Below are positions 8,586-18,059 of a stretch of 36,164 bases of DNA, piece after piece (position 1 is the stretch's first letter; the number at the start of each line of letters is the position of its first letter). The position numbers were made by a program, and so were the translations under genes. The notes below the pieces were generated by a model, which saw nothing but the letters and a program-made list of their open reading frames with translations, made no database searches and was not told the origin of the DNA. The stretch spans positions 1 through 36,164 of the forward strand of contig JACOUA010000055.1 of assembly GCA_016178075.1 (NCBI GenBank), given 5' to 3'. This DNA comes from Acidobacteriota bacterium (GTDB taxonomy: Bacteria; Acidobacteriota; Vicinamibacteria; Vicinamibacterales; JACQTH01).

Positions 8586-10187
8586 GTGAGGCGCGTACCG
8601 ATCACCTTGCCGGCTTCGAGAATTGGGTCTAAGCTGCGGCCAGTGACCGGTGCCGTGATCTACGTCCGCGTGAGCACGAAGGAGCAGACGGAGAATCTGA
8701 GTCTGCCAACGCAGCTCCGCGCCTGCGAGGAGTACTGTAACCGCCAGGGTTACGAGGTTCTGGAGCGATTCAGGGAAGAAGGCGAGAGCGCCAAGACCAC
8801 GGACCGTACTGAGTTGCAGAAGTTGCTCAAGTACTGCCGCGCGCACAAGGGCAAAGTCAACTTCGTGGTCGTGTACAACCTCACGCGGTTTGCTCGCGAG
8901 AAGTACGATCACTTTGCGCTCAGAGCGCACCTGAAATCGCTCGGTATCTCGTTGCGCTCCGCGACGGAGCCAATCGACGATACGTCTACCGGAAAGCTGA
9001 TGGAAGGCGTCCTCGCGGCCTTCGCGCAGTTCGACAACGATGTGCGCTCGGATCGGACGCGCGCCGGCATGCGCGCGGCACTCGAACTCGGGCGCTGGAC
9101 CTTCCCCGCGCCCCTCGGGTATTTGAACGCGCCGAGATGGTCCGAGAAGAGCCTGGTGCCCGATCCGGAACGAGCGCCGCTTATCGCGCGTGCCTTCGAG
9201 GAGTTCGCGACGGGACGGTTTACGAAGCAGGAAGTGATCGCCCGTGTCACCGATGGGGGGCTGCGCACGCGGCGTGGACTGATGCTGTCGCCGCAAAGTT
9301 TCGGACAGATGATGCGGAACTCGATCTACATCGGTAGGATCGAGAGCCCCGAATACGGCGTGTCCACGCGTGGGGATTTCGACCCGCTCATCAGCGAGCA
9401 GACGTTTTATCGAGCGCAGGCGATCCTGGACGGCCGCGTCCAGGTCGCGGGACCACGTGAACGCAATCATCCTGATTTCGCGCTCAGAGGCTTCGTGCGT
9501 TGCGAAACCTGCGGTCGTCCGCTGACGGGGAGCTGGTCGAAGGGCCGGAACGGTTATTACGCGTACTACCACTGCCAACGTCAGTGTCGCGCCGTGAACG
9601 TGAGCAAGACCAAGTTGGAAGGACTCTTCGCCGGGGAACTCGGGCTACTGCAGCCAACTCCTGGCTACATGCGCCTGGTAAAGGATCGCGTGCTCTACGT
9701 CTGGCAGCAGCGTACGTCGGAAGTCAAGGACCGAGCGACCGAGGTCCAGCGGCGAGCCAAGGTGGTTCAGCAGAAGCTGGACCGGCTCGATGAAGCCTTT
9801 CTCTACGCGCAGACGATCGACCTGACGAGCTATGAAAGGCAGCGCGACAAACTGCGCGAGGAATTGACGCTCGCCCAGATCGACCACCACGCCGAATCGA
9901 TCGAAGAACTCGACGTACAGGGCATCCTGGCGTTCGCAGAACGCGTTTTGCCGCGCGCCTCGGACCTTTGGGTGCAAGCGTCGCTGAATCAGAAACAGCG
10001 GCTCCAGCAGCTGTTTTTCCCGGAAGGGATCGCGTTCGACGGAAATCGATTTAATCGAACCGCCGCAACCGCGCCATTTTTCAAGTACTTGGCGCCGTCC
10101 GAGAGTGCTGATGAAAAGGTGGTGAGCCGCGCAGGAATCGAACCGACACCGGGCGACGATTGGAGGGAAGGAATCGGGGTTCGTTGA
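8586..10187 (+). CDS. Large serine recombinase (resolvase N-terminal domain, recombinase domain, zinc ribbon)
   Basis: AVIYVRVSTKEQTENLSLPTQLRACEEYCNRQGYEV, FVVVYNLTRFAREKYDH, LRGFVRCETCGRPLTGSWSKGRNGYYAYYHCQRQC. Alternative GTG start at 8643 places the catalytic domain at the N-terminus. Confidence 0.93.
   Translation: MRRVPITLPASRIGSKLRPVTGAVIYVRVSTKEQTENLSLPTQLRACEEYCNRQGYEVLERFREEGESAKTTDRTELQKLLKYCRAHKGKVNFVVVYNLTRFAREKYDHFALRAHLKSLGISLRSATEPIDDTSTGKLMEGVLAAFAQFDNDVRSDRTRAGMRAALELGRWTFPAPLGYLNAPRWSEKSLVPDPERAPLIARAFEEFATGRFTKQEVIARVTDGGLRTRRGLMLSPQSFGQMMRNSIYIGRIESPEYGVSTRGDFDPLISEQTFYRAQAILDGRVQVAGPRERNHPDFALRGFVRCETCGRPLTGSWSKGRNGYYAYYHCQRQCRAVNVSKTKLEGLFAGELGLLQPTPGYMRLVKDRVLYVWQQRTSEVKDRATEVQRRAKVVQQKLDRLDEAFLYAQTIDLTSYERQRDKLREELTLAQIDHHAESIEELDVQGILAFAERVLPRASDLWVQASLNQKQRLQQLFFPEGIAFDGNRFNRTAATAPFFKYLAPSESADEKVVSRAGIEPTPGDDWREGIGVR
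10120..10144 (-). other. tRNA 3'-end fragment (T-arm, acceptor strand and CCA), tRNA-Lys-like; candidate attachment-site remnant
   Basis: Minus strand reads GGTTCGATTCCTGCGCGGCTCACCA; the sequence that should complete the 5' T-stem (GCAGG expected) is GTCGG, so tRNA resemblance stops at 10144. Confidence 0.65.
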
Positions 10188-10261
10188 TCTCGACTGCCGT
10201 GCAGGACTCGAGCGACGTTAATGAGAGTGTGCCCGGCCCGATAGTGAATCACATCCCGTCC

Positions 10262-11896
10262 TCAGCCTTCCTCAATCCGATAGACTTGCTCCACCTCTTC
10301 GATTTCGCGCTGGATTCTGTCGCCGTCCCACCCCAGCTCCAGCGCCATGAGCCGCGCGGCTTCGGCCAGAGCCTCCGGTCCGGGGTGGCCCGCCGACCCC
10401 GCCTCGGTGCGGCGCAGGACGGCATCCGCCAGTTTGACGGCCATTTCCTCGCGCGTCGCGTACACAATCTCGGCTCGCGTCACCTCGCAGTGCTCGCCGA
10501 GCGGCGCGGATGATTCGGCATTCTCGTGCATGACGTCGAGGACCGCCCGATAGCTGGTGCCGTACGAGAGCGCGAGCCGGCGGCGCGCCGACGGTGGAAT
10601 CCCGTTGGGGTCCTGCGACACCGTGTGCTCGATGAAGCTCGGGAACGAGTCGATGTCGCCGCCGACGAGCGGCGTGCCGGCAGTCTGGCAGGGAGGCGGC
10701 GCCTTGCCGAGCAGATCGAAGACGAGATCGACCGCCTGTTCCGCCGTCCGCCTCGCCGTCGTGTAGCGCACACCGACGACCGAGGCGACGCCGGTCAGGC
10801 CGTCCTGCCGATGGTCGCGAATCTGGCTGTTCTTGAGGAGGACGATCCGAAGCGGGCTCGACGCGACCGCCGGCAGGAAGCCGCGGTGCACCAGCCGGAT
10901 GTCTTCGAGCCTGAGGCGCGCGCCCGGGAACGCTGTGCGGACGTCGCGGAGGAAGCGGCTGACGGTGTTGCGTCGGACCGAGAGCTCGTCCGGACCGCCG
11001 CGATGCGGGTCGTGGCTGGTCCCGACGATCGAGAACTCCCGCCACGGCGCTGCGAACAGGAGCCGCGACCCGGCCATTCCGGCGACGGCATGGACGCCCG
11101 TCAGCCGCCTCGTGACCAGATTCATTGCTTTCGAGAGCTTCGACACGACGGGATTCTGCCGGCCCGCGAAGAGCGGCGCGACGACGCGATGCGCCCAGGG
11201 ACCGGCGGCGTTGAGCACGACTCGGGCCCGAATCTCGAAATGGTCCCCGCCCAGCAGATCCACGGCCGTGATGCCGATGACGCGCGACTTGTCCCGCAGC
11301 CATCCGGTGCACTCGACATAGTTGGCGGCGGCGGCGCCCCGCTCCACCCCAGACAGCACGAACGAGAGCGCCATCCGGTCGGTGTTGTAGATCTGGCAGT
11401 CGTGCCAGACGATCCCGCCGGTGACCTTCGCAGGATTGATCAACGGGTCGAGGTGCAGGCATTCCTCTCGCGAGATGAGCCGGCTGGGCGGCAGGTGCTT
11501 GGACGGGTCGAGCGAGTCGTTGCGATCGCGCGACAGCGAATCGTTGAGCGCGAAATAGGCGCGCAGCAGCCAGCGGTTCTGCTTGAGGCCGAACGTCGTC
11601 GGGATGAGAAACGGGAGCGGGTGGATCAGGTGAGGGGCGATCCGGCACAGCGTCCGCCGCTCGCTCATGTACTCGCGCATCTCGCGAATCGCGCCGCGCT
11701 GCAGCGCCCGCACGCCGCCGTGCACGGTCTTGGCACTGTTGAACGAGGTGCCGCCGCCGAAGTCACCGCGATCGATGAGGGCGACGTCCAGGCCGCGGAG
11801 CGCCGCGTCCCAGGCGGCCGTCACGCCGTAGATGCCGGCCCCGATGATCAGGAGATCGAACTCGCGGCTGGTGAGTTGGGCGGGGTCCCGAAGCAC
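10262..11896 (-). CDS. glpD: FAD-dependent glycerol-3-phosphate dehydrogenase
   Basis: FDLLIIGAGIYGVTAAWDAALRGLDVALIDRGDFGGGTSFNSAKTVHGGVRALQRG; typical GlpD N-terminus and full-length domain. Confidence 0.88.
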   Translation of the reverse strand: MLRDPAQLTSREFDLLIIGAGIYGVTAAWDAALRGLDVALIDRGDFGGGTSFNSAKTVHGGVRALQRGAIREMREYMSERRTLCRIAPHLIHPLPFLIPTTFGLKQNRWLLRAYFALNDSLSRDRNDSLDPSKHLPPSRLISREECLHLDPLINPAKVTGGIVWHDCQIYNTDRMALSFVLSGVERGAAAANYVECTGWLRDKSRVIGITAVDLLGGDHFEIRARVVLNAAGPWAHRVVAPLFAGRQNPVVSKLSKAMNLVTRRLTGVHAVAGMAGSRLLFAAPWREFSIVGTSHDPHRGGPDELSVRRNTVSRFLRDVRTAFPGARLRLEDIRLVHRGFLPAVASSPLRIVLLKNSQIRDHRQDGLTGVASVVGVRYTTARRTAEQAVDLVFDLLGKAPPPCQTAGTPLVGGDIDSFPSFIEHTVSQDPNGIPPSARRRLALSYGTSYRAVLDVMHENAESSAPLGEHCEVTRAEIVYATREEMAVKLADAVLRRTEAGSAGHPGPEALAEAARLMALELGWDGDRIQREIEEVEQVYRIEEG

Positions 11897-11910
11897 GAGG
11901 CAAGTATCCT

Positions 11911-11986
11911 ATAAGGCGGGCAACCACGGGGGTTGCCCCTACGATGACCGACCTCTGTAGGGGCGGGCCCCGTGCCCGCCCCCTTA
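11911..11986. repeat. Imperfect ~31-33-bp inverted repeat element (MITE/REP-like)
   Basis: ATAAGGCGGGCAACCACGGGGGTTGCCCCTAC ... GTAGGGGCGGGCCCCGTGCCCGCCCCCTTAT; the right arm reverse complement is ATAAGGGGGCGGGCACGGGGCCCGCCCCTAC. Confidence 0.7.
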
Positions 11987-11990
11987 TCCC

Positions 11991-12752
11991 GTGACCTCCA
12001 TCGACCGGATCCGGCGCTACTGGGACACGCACATCCACGACCTCAAGATGACGACGCATGCCGTCGGGACGCGGGAGTTCTTCGACGACCTCGACGCCTA
12101 CCGCTTCGACAAGCTGCACTATCTGCCGACCGTCGTGGACTTCGCCGGGTATGGGGGCAGGGCGCTGCTCGAGGTCGGATGCGGCATCGGCACCGACCTG
12201 GTTCGCTTCGCCCGTGGCGGCGCGATGGTGACGGGCGTGGATCTGTCAGCGACCGCCGTCGAGCTGGCGCGAAAGAACTTCGAGCTGCACGGGCTGCAGC
12301 CCGCTGAGTTGCGGGTCGCGGATGGTGAGTCGCTGCCGTACGTCGACGAGTCGTTCGACGTCGCCTACGCGCACGGGGTCGCGCAGTACGCGGCCGATGC
12401 GCGGCAACTCATTCGCGAGTGCCACAGGGTCCTGCGACCAGGTGGCGAGGCGATCTTCATGGTCTACAATCGGATCTCGTGGCTCAACGCGTTGTCCAAG
12501 GTGATGCGCGTCGATCTCGAACACGAGGACGCCCCGGTTCTCAACAAGTACTCGGCGCGCGAAGTTCAGGAGCTGCTGACGGATTTCAGCAGCGTGCGGA
12601 TCGTGCCCGAGCGTTTTCCCGTGCGGTCGCGACTGCACGGTGGATGGAAGGGCGCGTTGTTCAACGGCGTGTTCGTTGGGACATTCAACCTCCTCCCCCG
12701 CGCCATCGTGCGGAGATTCGGTTGGCACTTGATGGCGTTTTGCCGGAAGTAG
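11991..12752 (+). CDS. Class I SAM-dependent methyltransferase
   Basis: LLEVGCGIGTDLVRFARGGAMVTGVDLSATAVELARKNF motif I; CHRVLRPGGEAIFMVYNR; GTG start. Confidence 0.9.
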   Translation: MTSIDRIRRYWDTHIHDLKMTTHAVGTREFFDDLDAYRFDKLHYLPTVVDFAGYGGRALLEVGCGIGTDLVRFARGGAMVTGVDLSATAVELARKNFELHGLQPAELRVADGESLPYVDESFDVAYAHGVAQYAADARQLIRECHRVLRPGGEAIFMVYNRISWLNALSKVMRVDLEHEDAPVLNKYSAREVQELLTDFSSVRIVPERFPVRSRLHGGWKGALFNGVFVGTFNLLPRAIVRRFGWHLMAFCRK

Positions 12753-12829
12753 TCAGCCTCGTCCAGAGCCAGGCGGTTGGCGCCTTTGCGCCGCACTCGT
12801 TCGGGAGATACAATCATCGACCTCTCAAC

Positions 12830-14551
12830 ATGGGCCGCCGGACACGCACGGCGAATCCTGCGAAGCCACAAGAGCCGGCCCTGCCGCCGGCCCCCTCCGG
12901 GCGGGGCTCGGTGTGGATTCTCGATCCCTGGCGCGACGTCGCGCTCATCGTGGCCACGCCGGTCATCATTCTCCCGGCAATCTGGCTGGCCGAGGATCGT
13001 TTCAGACCGGACCAGATTTACCTGTTCGTGGCATCCTTCGGCGCCCTCGGACACCACCTCCCGGGCATGATGCGCGCCTACGGCGACCGGTTCCTCTTTG
13101 AGCGCTTCAAGTATCGCTTCGTCCTGACGCCGTTGTTGCTAGGCGGCACGTGTCTCCTGTTTGCGGTCCGACAGCTGAACGCGATCGTTCTCGTCGCTTA
13201 TCTCTGGGGCGTGTGGCACGGGTTGATGCAGACCTACGGGTTTCTGCGAATCTACGACGCCAAGGTCGGGTCCGTGTCGAGGCTGACGGCCCGGCTGGAT
13301 AGCGCGGTGTGCGTGACCTGGTTTGGCGCGGCCGTCCTGTTGGCGCCCACGCGGATGACCAAGATCCTGACCGACTACTATCAGGCAGGGGGCGCCGTCG
13401 TGTCGCCGGCAATCGTTGGCGTCCTGACGGGCGTCTGGCTGATTGCGACCGGACTCGTGACGCTCGGCTTTGTTGGCCATCTGCTGTATGACCGGGCTCG
13501 TGGGAACGCTCAGAGTCCGGCGAAGCTGGTACTGCTGGCCATCAGCATTTCGTTCTGGTGGTACAGCAATGTCGCTGTTTCCAACATGCTGGTCGGGATC
13601 GCTCTTTTCGAGATCTTTCACGACGTGCAATACCTCACGATCGTCTGGATCTTCAATCTCAACCGAGTGGATCGCAACCCTGGGGTCGGCCGGTTCACGC
13701 GCTTCTTGTTCCGGCGGAGCTGGGGTTTAGCGGGCCTGTATGTGGGGTTGGTCGCCGCGTATGGGTCGTTGAATCTCATTCCGCCTGGGCTCTCGAGTCA
13801 GACACTCAGTCGGAGTCTGATGGGTGTGCTGACCGCGTCGGCGCTGCTGCATTTCTACTACGATGGCTTTATCTGGAAGGTGCGCGAGCCGGCCGTCCGT
13901 GAATCGCTCGGCTTGGGCGCTCAACGTGCTCGGCCGATCGAGCCATCTGGCCCTTCCGGCTGGGCGCACGGCTTGAAGTGGGCGGCCTTCATCCTGCCGG
14001 TGGCCTGGCTCGGGTCTGCGGAGACGCGGGGGCCGATGCTGGCGCTCGAGCGCGATCGGATGATCGTTCAGGCCGTGCCGCACAGTGCCGAAGCCCGGAA
14101 CAAGCTCGGCGGGGCGTTGCTCCTACGGGGTCAGGTCGACGAAGCCATCGAGCACTTGCAGGAGGCGGTACGTCTTGATCCCAAGCACGCCGGAGCCCAT
14201 TCGAATCTCGGCGTGGCGCTGGCACGCCTCGGCTGGCTGGCGGAGGCCATCGATCACTATCGAGAGGCGCTACGACTCGATCCCCGTCAGACGCAGGCGT
14301 ACTCGAACCTGGGGAACGTGCTGCTTCAGCAGGGGCAGGTCCGTGAGGCCATCGCCCGATTCAACGAAGGCCTCTCGATCGATCCCGCTGATCCGCAGGC
14401 GCGCACGAACTTGGCGGGCGCCTTGCTGCAGGAGGGGCGGATCGATGAAGCGATCAGCGAGCTCGAGCAGGTCCTCCGCGTCACGCCGGATTTCCAACCC
14501 GCTCGTCGAAATCTGGAGATCCTGCTACACCAGCGACAGCGAGAGCAATAA
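12830..14551 (+). CDS. Multi-TM protein with C-terminal TPR repeats
   Basis: ATG 12830 (MGRRTRTANPAKPQ...), about 8-10 TM segments, then TPRs (AEARNKLGGALLLRGQVDEAIEHLQEAVRLDPKHAGAHSNLGVALARLGWLAEAIDHYREALRLDPRQTQAYSNLG). The ORF-track extension to 12419 overlaps the methyltransferase and is not needed. Confidence 0.85.
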   Translation: MGRRTRTANPAKPQEPALPPAPSGRGSVWILDPWRDVALIVATPVIILPAIWLAEDRFRPDQIYLFVASFGALGHHLPGMMRAYGDRFLFERFKYRFVLTPLLLGGTCLLFAVRQLNAIVLVAYLWGVWHGLMQTYGFLRIYDAKVGSVSRLTARLDSAVCVTWFGAAVLLAPTRMTKILTDYYQAGGAVVSPAIVGVLTGVWLIATGLVTLGFVGHLLYDRARGNAQSPAKLVLLAISISFWWYSNVAVSNMLVGIALFEIFHDVQYLTIVWIFNLNRVDRNPGVGRFTRFLFRRSWGLAGLYVGLVAAYGSLNLIPPGLSSQTLSRSLMGVLTASALLHFYYDGFIWKVREPAVRESLGLGAQRARPIEPSGPSGWAHGLKWAAFILPVAWLGSAETRGPMLALERDRMIVQAVPHSAEARNKLGGALLLRGQVDEAIEHLQEAVRLDPKHAGAHSNLGVALARLGWLAEAIDHYREALRLDPRQTQAYSNLGNVLLQQGQVREAIARFNEGLSIDPADPQARTNLAGALLQEGRIDEAISELEQVLRVTPDFQPARRNLEILLHQRQREQ

Positions 14552-14588
14552 GGGCCTCAGATCGGAACTGAACTCCCACGATCGTTAG

Positions 14589-14647
14589 CGCGGAGCTCGC
14601 CGAGGCCAGGCAACCTGTCTCGAGATCTCTGCGAGCTCCGCGTTTTT
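14589..14647. terminator. Rho-independent terminator-like stem-loop between convergent genes
   Basis: CGCGGAGCTCGC (14589-14600) / GCGAGCTCCGCG (14631-14642), perfect 12-bp stem with 30-nt loop, followed by TTTTT. Confidence 0.65.
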
Positions 14648-14661
14648 CGTCGTAAGGGCTT

Positions 14662-17634
14662 TTAGAAATCGAGCTGCGCCCCGATCTTGAACAGCCGCGC
14701 CTCCAGAATGCTCACTGGCCGGCCCCATGCGCCCCCGGGGAACGCGTACGCGTCAGTTCGGCCGATGATGCTGCGTTGCAGCACGGCGTTGTTGTTGAGC
14801 ACGTTGTAGAGATCCATCATGATTCGTACCCGCCGGTTCACTCGGCCGAACACCTTCGTCGCTCTTAAATCCACCTGATACAGCCGGTCGTCGTACATCG
14901 TTCCCGGCTCGAGCAACTGCACCGTGACGGTCGGTGTGGCGCCAAGACTCGTGCGGGTGCTGTTGGGGAATCGGATCGTGCCGTTGAAATCGCGGCTGGT
15001 CCAGGCGGCGGTGATCTCGGGACCGCGGACGGACTGGAAGCTGCCGCTCGCCTGCCAGCCGCCAGGCAGCGGGTACGCCCCGAGGAGCTTGACCTGCAGC
15101 CCGCCGCGTACCAGGCCAAAGTTAGGATCAACGTTCCTGTCGCAGAACCGCAGCCTGGTGGGGTCGTCGATCACAAAGCACTCGTTGAGGTGCGCGTCCC
15201 CCCAGGTCATACCGCCGGCAATGGTGCCACCGTTCGGCATCCGCCAGTTGACGTTGAAGTCCGCGCCGTTGTAGGTGAGCGTGGTGTCGCCGCCGATGGT
15301 CGTGTCGAACGACCGGAAGTTGTCCACGAGCGGCCGCTTCGCGTCCTTGATGACGTGGAGCCCGGTGATGGTCTGCCCTCGGACGCTCGCCGGCAGGCGC
15401 GGGTCATCCGGAACCACAATCGTGAACTCATCGAAGTCCGCCGGTGTCACAAACAGGTTATCGGTCTCGAGCTGGTTGAAGTTCGTCACGTGGGAGTACG
15501 TCGCCGTGACGCCCAACCCCGGCCGCAGCTCGTGCTGCAGCGAGAGATGGTAGTTCCAGTGGCCAGAGCGCGAACCGAAGCCGTCGACATAGGCGGGGTC
15601 GAATCGGATGCTCTGCACGACCGTCCCGAAGCGCGCATTGCTGGTCGGACCGAGCTCGCTCAGATCGGGGATGCGATTGCCGTTCGTATCAGCCAGCCAG
15701 GCCCGCGTGTCGGTCTCCGCAATCTGGCGCATCGGGTTCAGCTGGCGTGTCGGCCCCGCGACCACCTGATCGACGTAGCGGCCGGTCGTGAACTTCAGGG
15801 CCGTCTTGGCGTTGCCGAATAGATCCCACGACACCCCGAGGCGCGGGTTGATATCGCGCCAATTCGGGATGTTCTCCACCCGCGGTGTTAATCGCGCACC
15901 GATCCACGTCCCCGGCCCGCTCCACTGCTCCGGCGCGTAGCCGTTGAAATAGTCGAACCTCAGGCCGCCGCTCAGCGCGAGGCGATTGAGCGTCCACCGC
16001 TCGTCCACGTAAAGACCGAGATCCCGAATGTTTTCGATTGCTGTCCGTGGCGACGCCCGGAGGACCACTTGATTGGGCCGGCCGTCGAGCCACCGGATCT
16101 CTCCAATGTCACCACGATAATGATCGTGCTGCCGACTCATGCCCTCCTGAAACTGCAATCCGACCTTGAACGACTGTGACCCGGTCACATACGACAGGGA
16201 GGCCGAATAGTCACGCACCGCCGAGATATGCACGATGTTCCCGGAGCGGAACGCGCCGCGGAAGAAGCCCGTCGTTTGGTCGAAGTTCGTAAAGAACGGG
16301 TCGTATTGGGTATTCGTGCGCGGGAATGTTCCGACGCGCTGCCCCGGCGCGGTCGGCAGCTCGGGCTCGTAGATCTCCCGGTACTGCTGGGTGTAAAGCC
16401 CCAGGCCTGCCTGCGCGAGGAGCGAGTTGCTGAGCATCCCAGTCCACTTGACGCTCGCGTTGAAGCTTTGCGGCATGTCTTCAATGGCCGCCGCCTCTTC
16501 CGACACGGTCGATGCCAGGCCCCAGTGGCCGCGATACTTGTGGTTGCGGTCGTAATGGGCGCCGAGCTTGTGCTTTTGGTTGATCTGCCACGTCAGCCGG
16601 AGCGCCGCGCTGTTGATGTGGCTGTCATCGATGCTCGGCCTCGTGGCGTCGATCTCAGAAAAGCTACCGGGCACGGTCCTGTTGACGCCCCAGTTCCGGT
16701 ACGCGAAGTGGAACCACAGCTTGTCGCGCTTGATCGGCCCGCCAATGCTCGGGTTGAAGTCCCAGATTTTCTGGATCTTCCCCACGCTTTCGAGCCTGCG
16801 GTCCTGGAGCCGCTGGTCCAGGTTGTTGCCGTGCCACTTGTCGAAGGTGAAGTTGGCGAAGACCGACCCGCGAAACGTGTTGCCCCCTTCTTTCGGAATC
16901 ATGTTGATGCGGACGCCGCCGGCCTGCGTTTCCGCCGAGTCACCGCTCGTCGTGTACTGGATCTCCTGAATCGTCCCGTCGTTCCAGTACATGCCGGAGT
17001 ACTGCCCTGCGCCCTCCATGTTGTTGAAGCGGATCCCGTCGACCTGTTGGACCGAGTTCGTGTTGCCGTGGTAGGCGAGCGGCGACTGCTGCATGCCAGC
17101 GGAGCCGCCGACGTCGACGTTGTAGGACGAGCCGCCACCTACCTGCAAGCCGGTGCCCGGGATAAGAATGCCGATGGCCTGGATGTTGCGGCCGGTGGGC
17201 ACGACGTCCAGGACTTCGCGCGTCATGACGGTCTGCGTCGTCACGCTCTGCGTATCGACCACCGGCGAGGCGCCCGCAACGGTGACGGATTCCTCGACGG
17301 CACCAACGGCCATCTGGACGTTCACCGTCGCGGTGAAACCGGCCGTCAGCTCGATGCCCTCACGCACGACCGTGCGAAAGCCCGGCAGCGTGAATGTCAC
17401 CTTGTAGGTGCCCGGCCGGAGCTCTCTGATCTGATAGCGGCCCTGGCCGTCGGTGACAGCGGCCCGAGTCCCCTCGATCAGGGCCGGACTACTGGCCTCG
17501 ACGGTCACGCCGGGAACGATGCCACCCGACGGGTCGGTGACCTGACCCGCGATCGCGCCCTGTGCCAGCGCGGCCACCGGGACGCCGGCAATCAACGTCG
17601 CAGCAATCAACGCCGTTCTGAACGCCGTTCGCAT
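14662..17634 (-). CDS. TonB-dependent receptor with N-terminal carboxypeptidase-regulatory-like domain (Oar-like)
   Basis: 990 aa; signal peptide, GAIAGQVTDPSGGIVPGVTVEASSPALIEGTRAAVTDGQGRYQIRELRPGTYKVTFTLPGF; plug-like region; C-terminal beta-barrel ending in F; SD AAGGAGGG upstream of ATG. Confidence 0.9.
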   Translation of the reverse strand: MRTAFRTALIAATLIAGVPVAALAQGAIAGQVTDPSGGIVPGVTVEASSPALIEGTRAAVTDGQGRYQIRELRPGTYKVTFTLPGFRTVVREGIELTAGFTATVNVQMAVGAVEESVTVAGASPVVDTQSVTTQTVMTREVLDVVPTGRNIQAIGILIPGTGLQVGGGSSYNVDVGGSAGMQQSPLAYHGNTNSVQQVDGIRFNNMEGAGQYSGMYWNDGTIQEIQYTTSGDSAETQAGGVRINMIPKEGGNTFRGSVFANFTFDKWHGNNLDQRLQDRRLESVGKIQKIWDFNPSIGGPIKRDKLWFHFAYRNWGVNRTVPGSFSEIDATRPSIDDSHINSAALRLTWQINQKHKLGAHYDRNHKYRGHWGLASTVSEEAAAIEDMPQSFNASVKWTGMLSNSLLAQAGLGLYTQQYREIYEPELPTAPGQRVGTFPRTNTQYDPFFTNFDQTTGFFRGAFRSGNIVHISAVRDYSASLSYVTGSQSFKVGLQFQEGMSRQHDHYRGDIGEIRWLDGRPNQVVLRASPRTAIENIRDLGLYVDERWTLNRLALSGGLRFDYFNGYAPEQWSGPGTWIGARLTPRVENIPNWRDINPRLGVSWDLFGNAKTALKFTTGRYVDQVVAGPTRQLNPMRQIAETDTRAWLADTNGNRIPDLSELGPTSNARFGTVVQSIRFDPAYVDGFGSRSGHWNYHLSLQHELRPGLGVTATYSHVTNFNQLETDNLFVTPADFDEFTIVVPDDPRLPASVRGQTITGLHVIKDAKRPLVDNFRSFDTTIGGDTTLTYNGADFNVNWRMPNGGTIAGGMTWGDAHLNECFVIDDPTRLRFCDRNVDPNFGLVRGGLQVKLLGAYPLPGGWQASGSFQSVRGPEITAAWTSRDFNGTIRFPNSTRTSLGATPTVTVQLLEPGTMYDDRLYQVDLRATKVFGRVNRRVRIMMDLYNVLNNNAVLQRSIIGRTDAYAFPGGAWGRPVSILEARLFKIGAQLDF

Positions 17635-17896
17635 GATCGCCCTCCTTGTCTAAACCATGACTTTGGGGGCCGTCCCTCGATCTGTGCGCCATTCGTGTCT
17701 GCAACCCTCAGCCCTGGCCAGTGGACGCGGCTGGGCAAGAGGTGTCCGCCCGGATGAACTCGCGGGCAGAAGTGATGGAGAGACGCGTCCATACTCCCGT
17801 TCGCCGCGCCTGTCAATGCGGCGGCTGAACAAAGACGTCGCGGCCTCGGGCCACAACGACGCGCTCGAGGCCGACACGTCCCACGCTGCGTAGGTT

Positions 17897-17940
17897 ACCG
17901 AACGGTCGGTCAGTATAGCACCTGAGCCTGGGTGCCACAA
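17897..17940 (-). promoter_or_regulatory. Predicted promoter plus TetR-type operator
   Basis: Minus strand TTGTGG (17940-17935), 17-nt spacer, TATACT (17917-17912) preceded by TGC (extended -10), then ACCGACCGTTCGGT (17910-17897) with ACCGA/TCGGT arms across the expected start site. Confidence 0.55.
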
Positions 17941-18059
17941 CGGCGACGGCGCCGCGGCCGGGGGAGAGGGCCTGCTTGGGAAGTTCCGGGCGTCGCGAAG
18001 GGGGTGCGAAGTGACCTGCGTCGTGTTGACCGGTGGCGAGATCCCACGGTATAAGGGGG

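Noticed and set aside
8232-9578. 448-aa minus-strand ORF
   Set aside because: Antisense to the serine recombinase; no recognisable domain.
10272-11648. 458-aa minus-strand ORF
   Set aside because: Alternative frame within the glycerol-3-phosphate dehydrogenase gene; Arg/Pro-rich translation.
10526-11914. 462-aa plus-strand ORF
   Set aside because: Antisense to the glycerol-3-phosphate dehydrogenase gene, whose protein is clearly recognisable.
16228-17757. 509-aa plus-strand ORF
   Set aside because: Antisense shadow of the TonB-dependent receptor gene; composition (RRHALRIDHRRGARN...) is typical of high-GC antisense frames.
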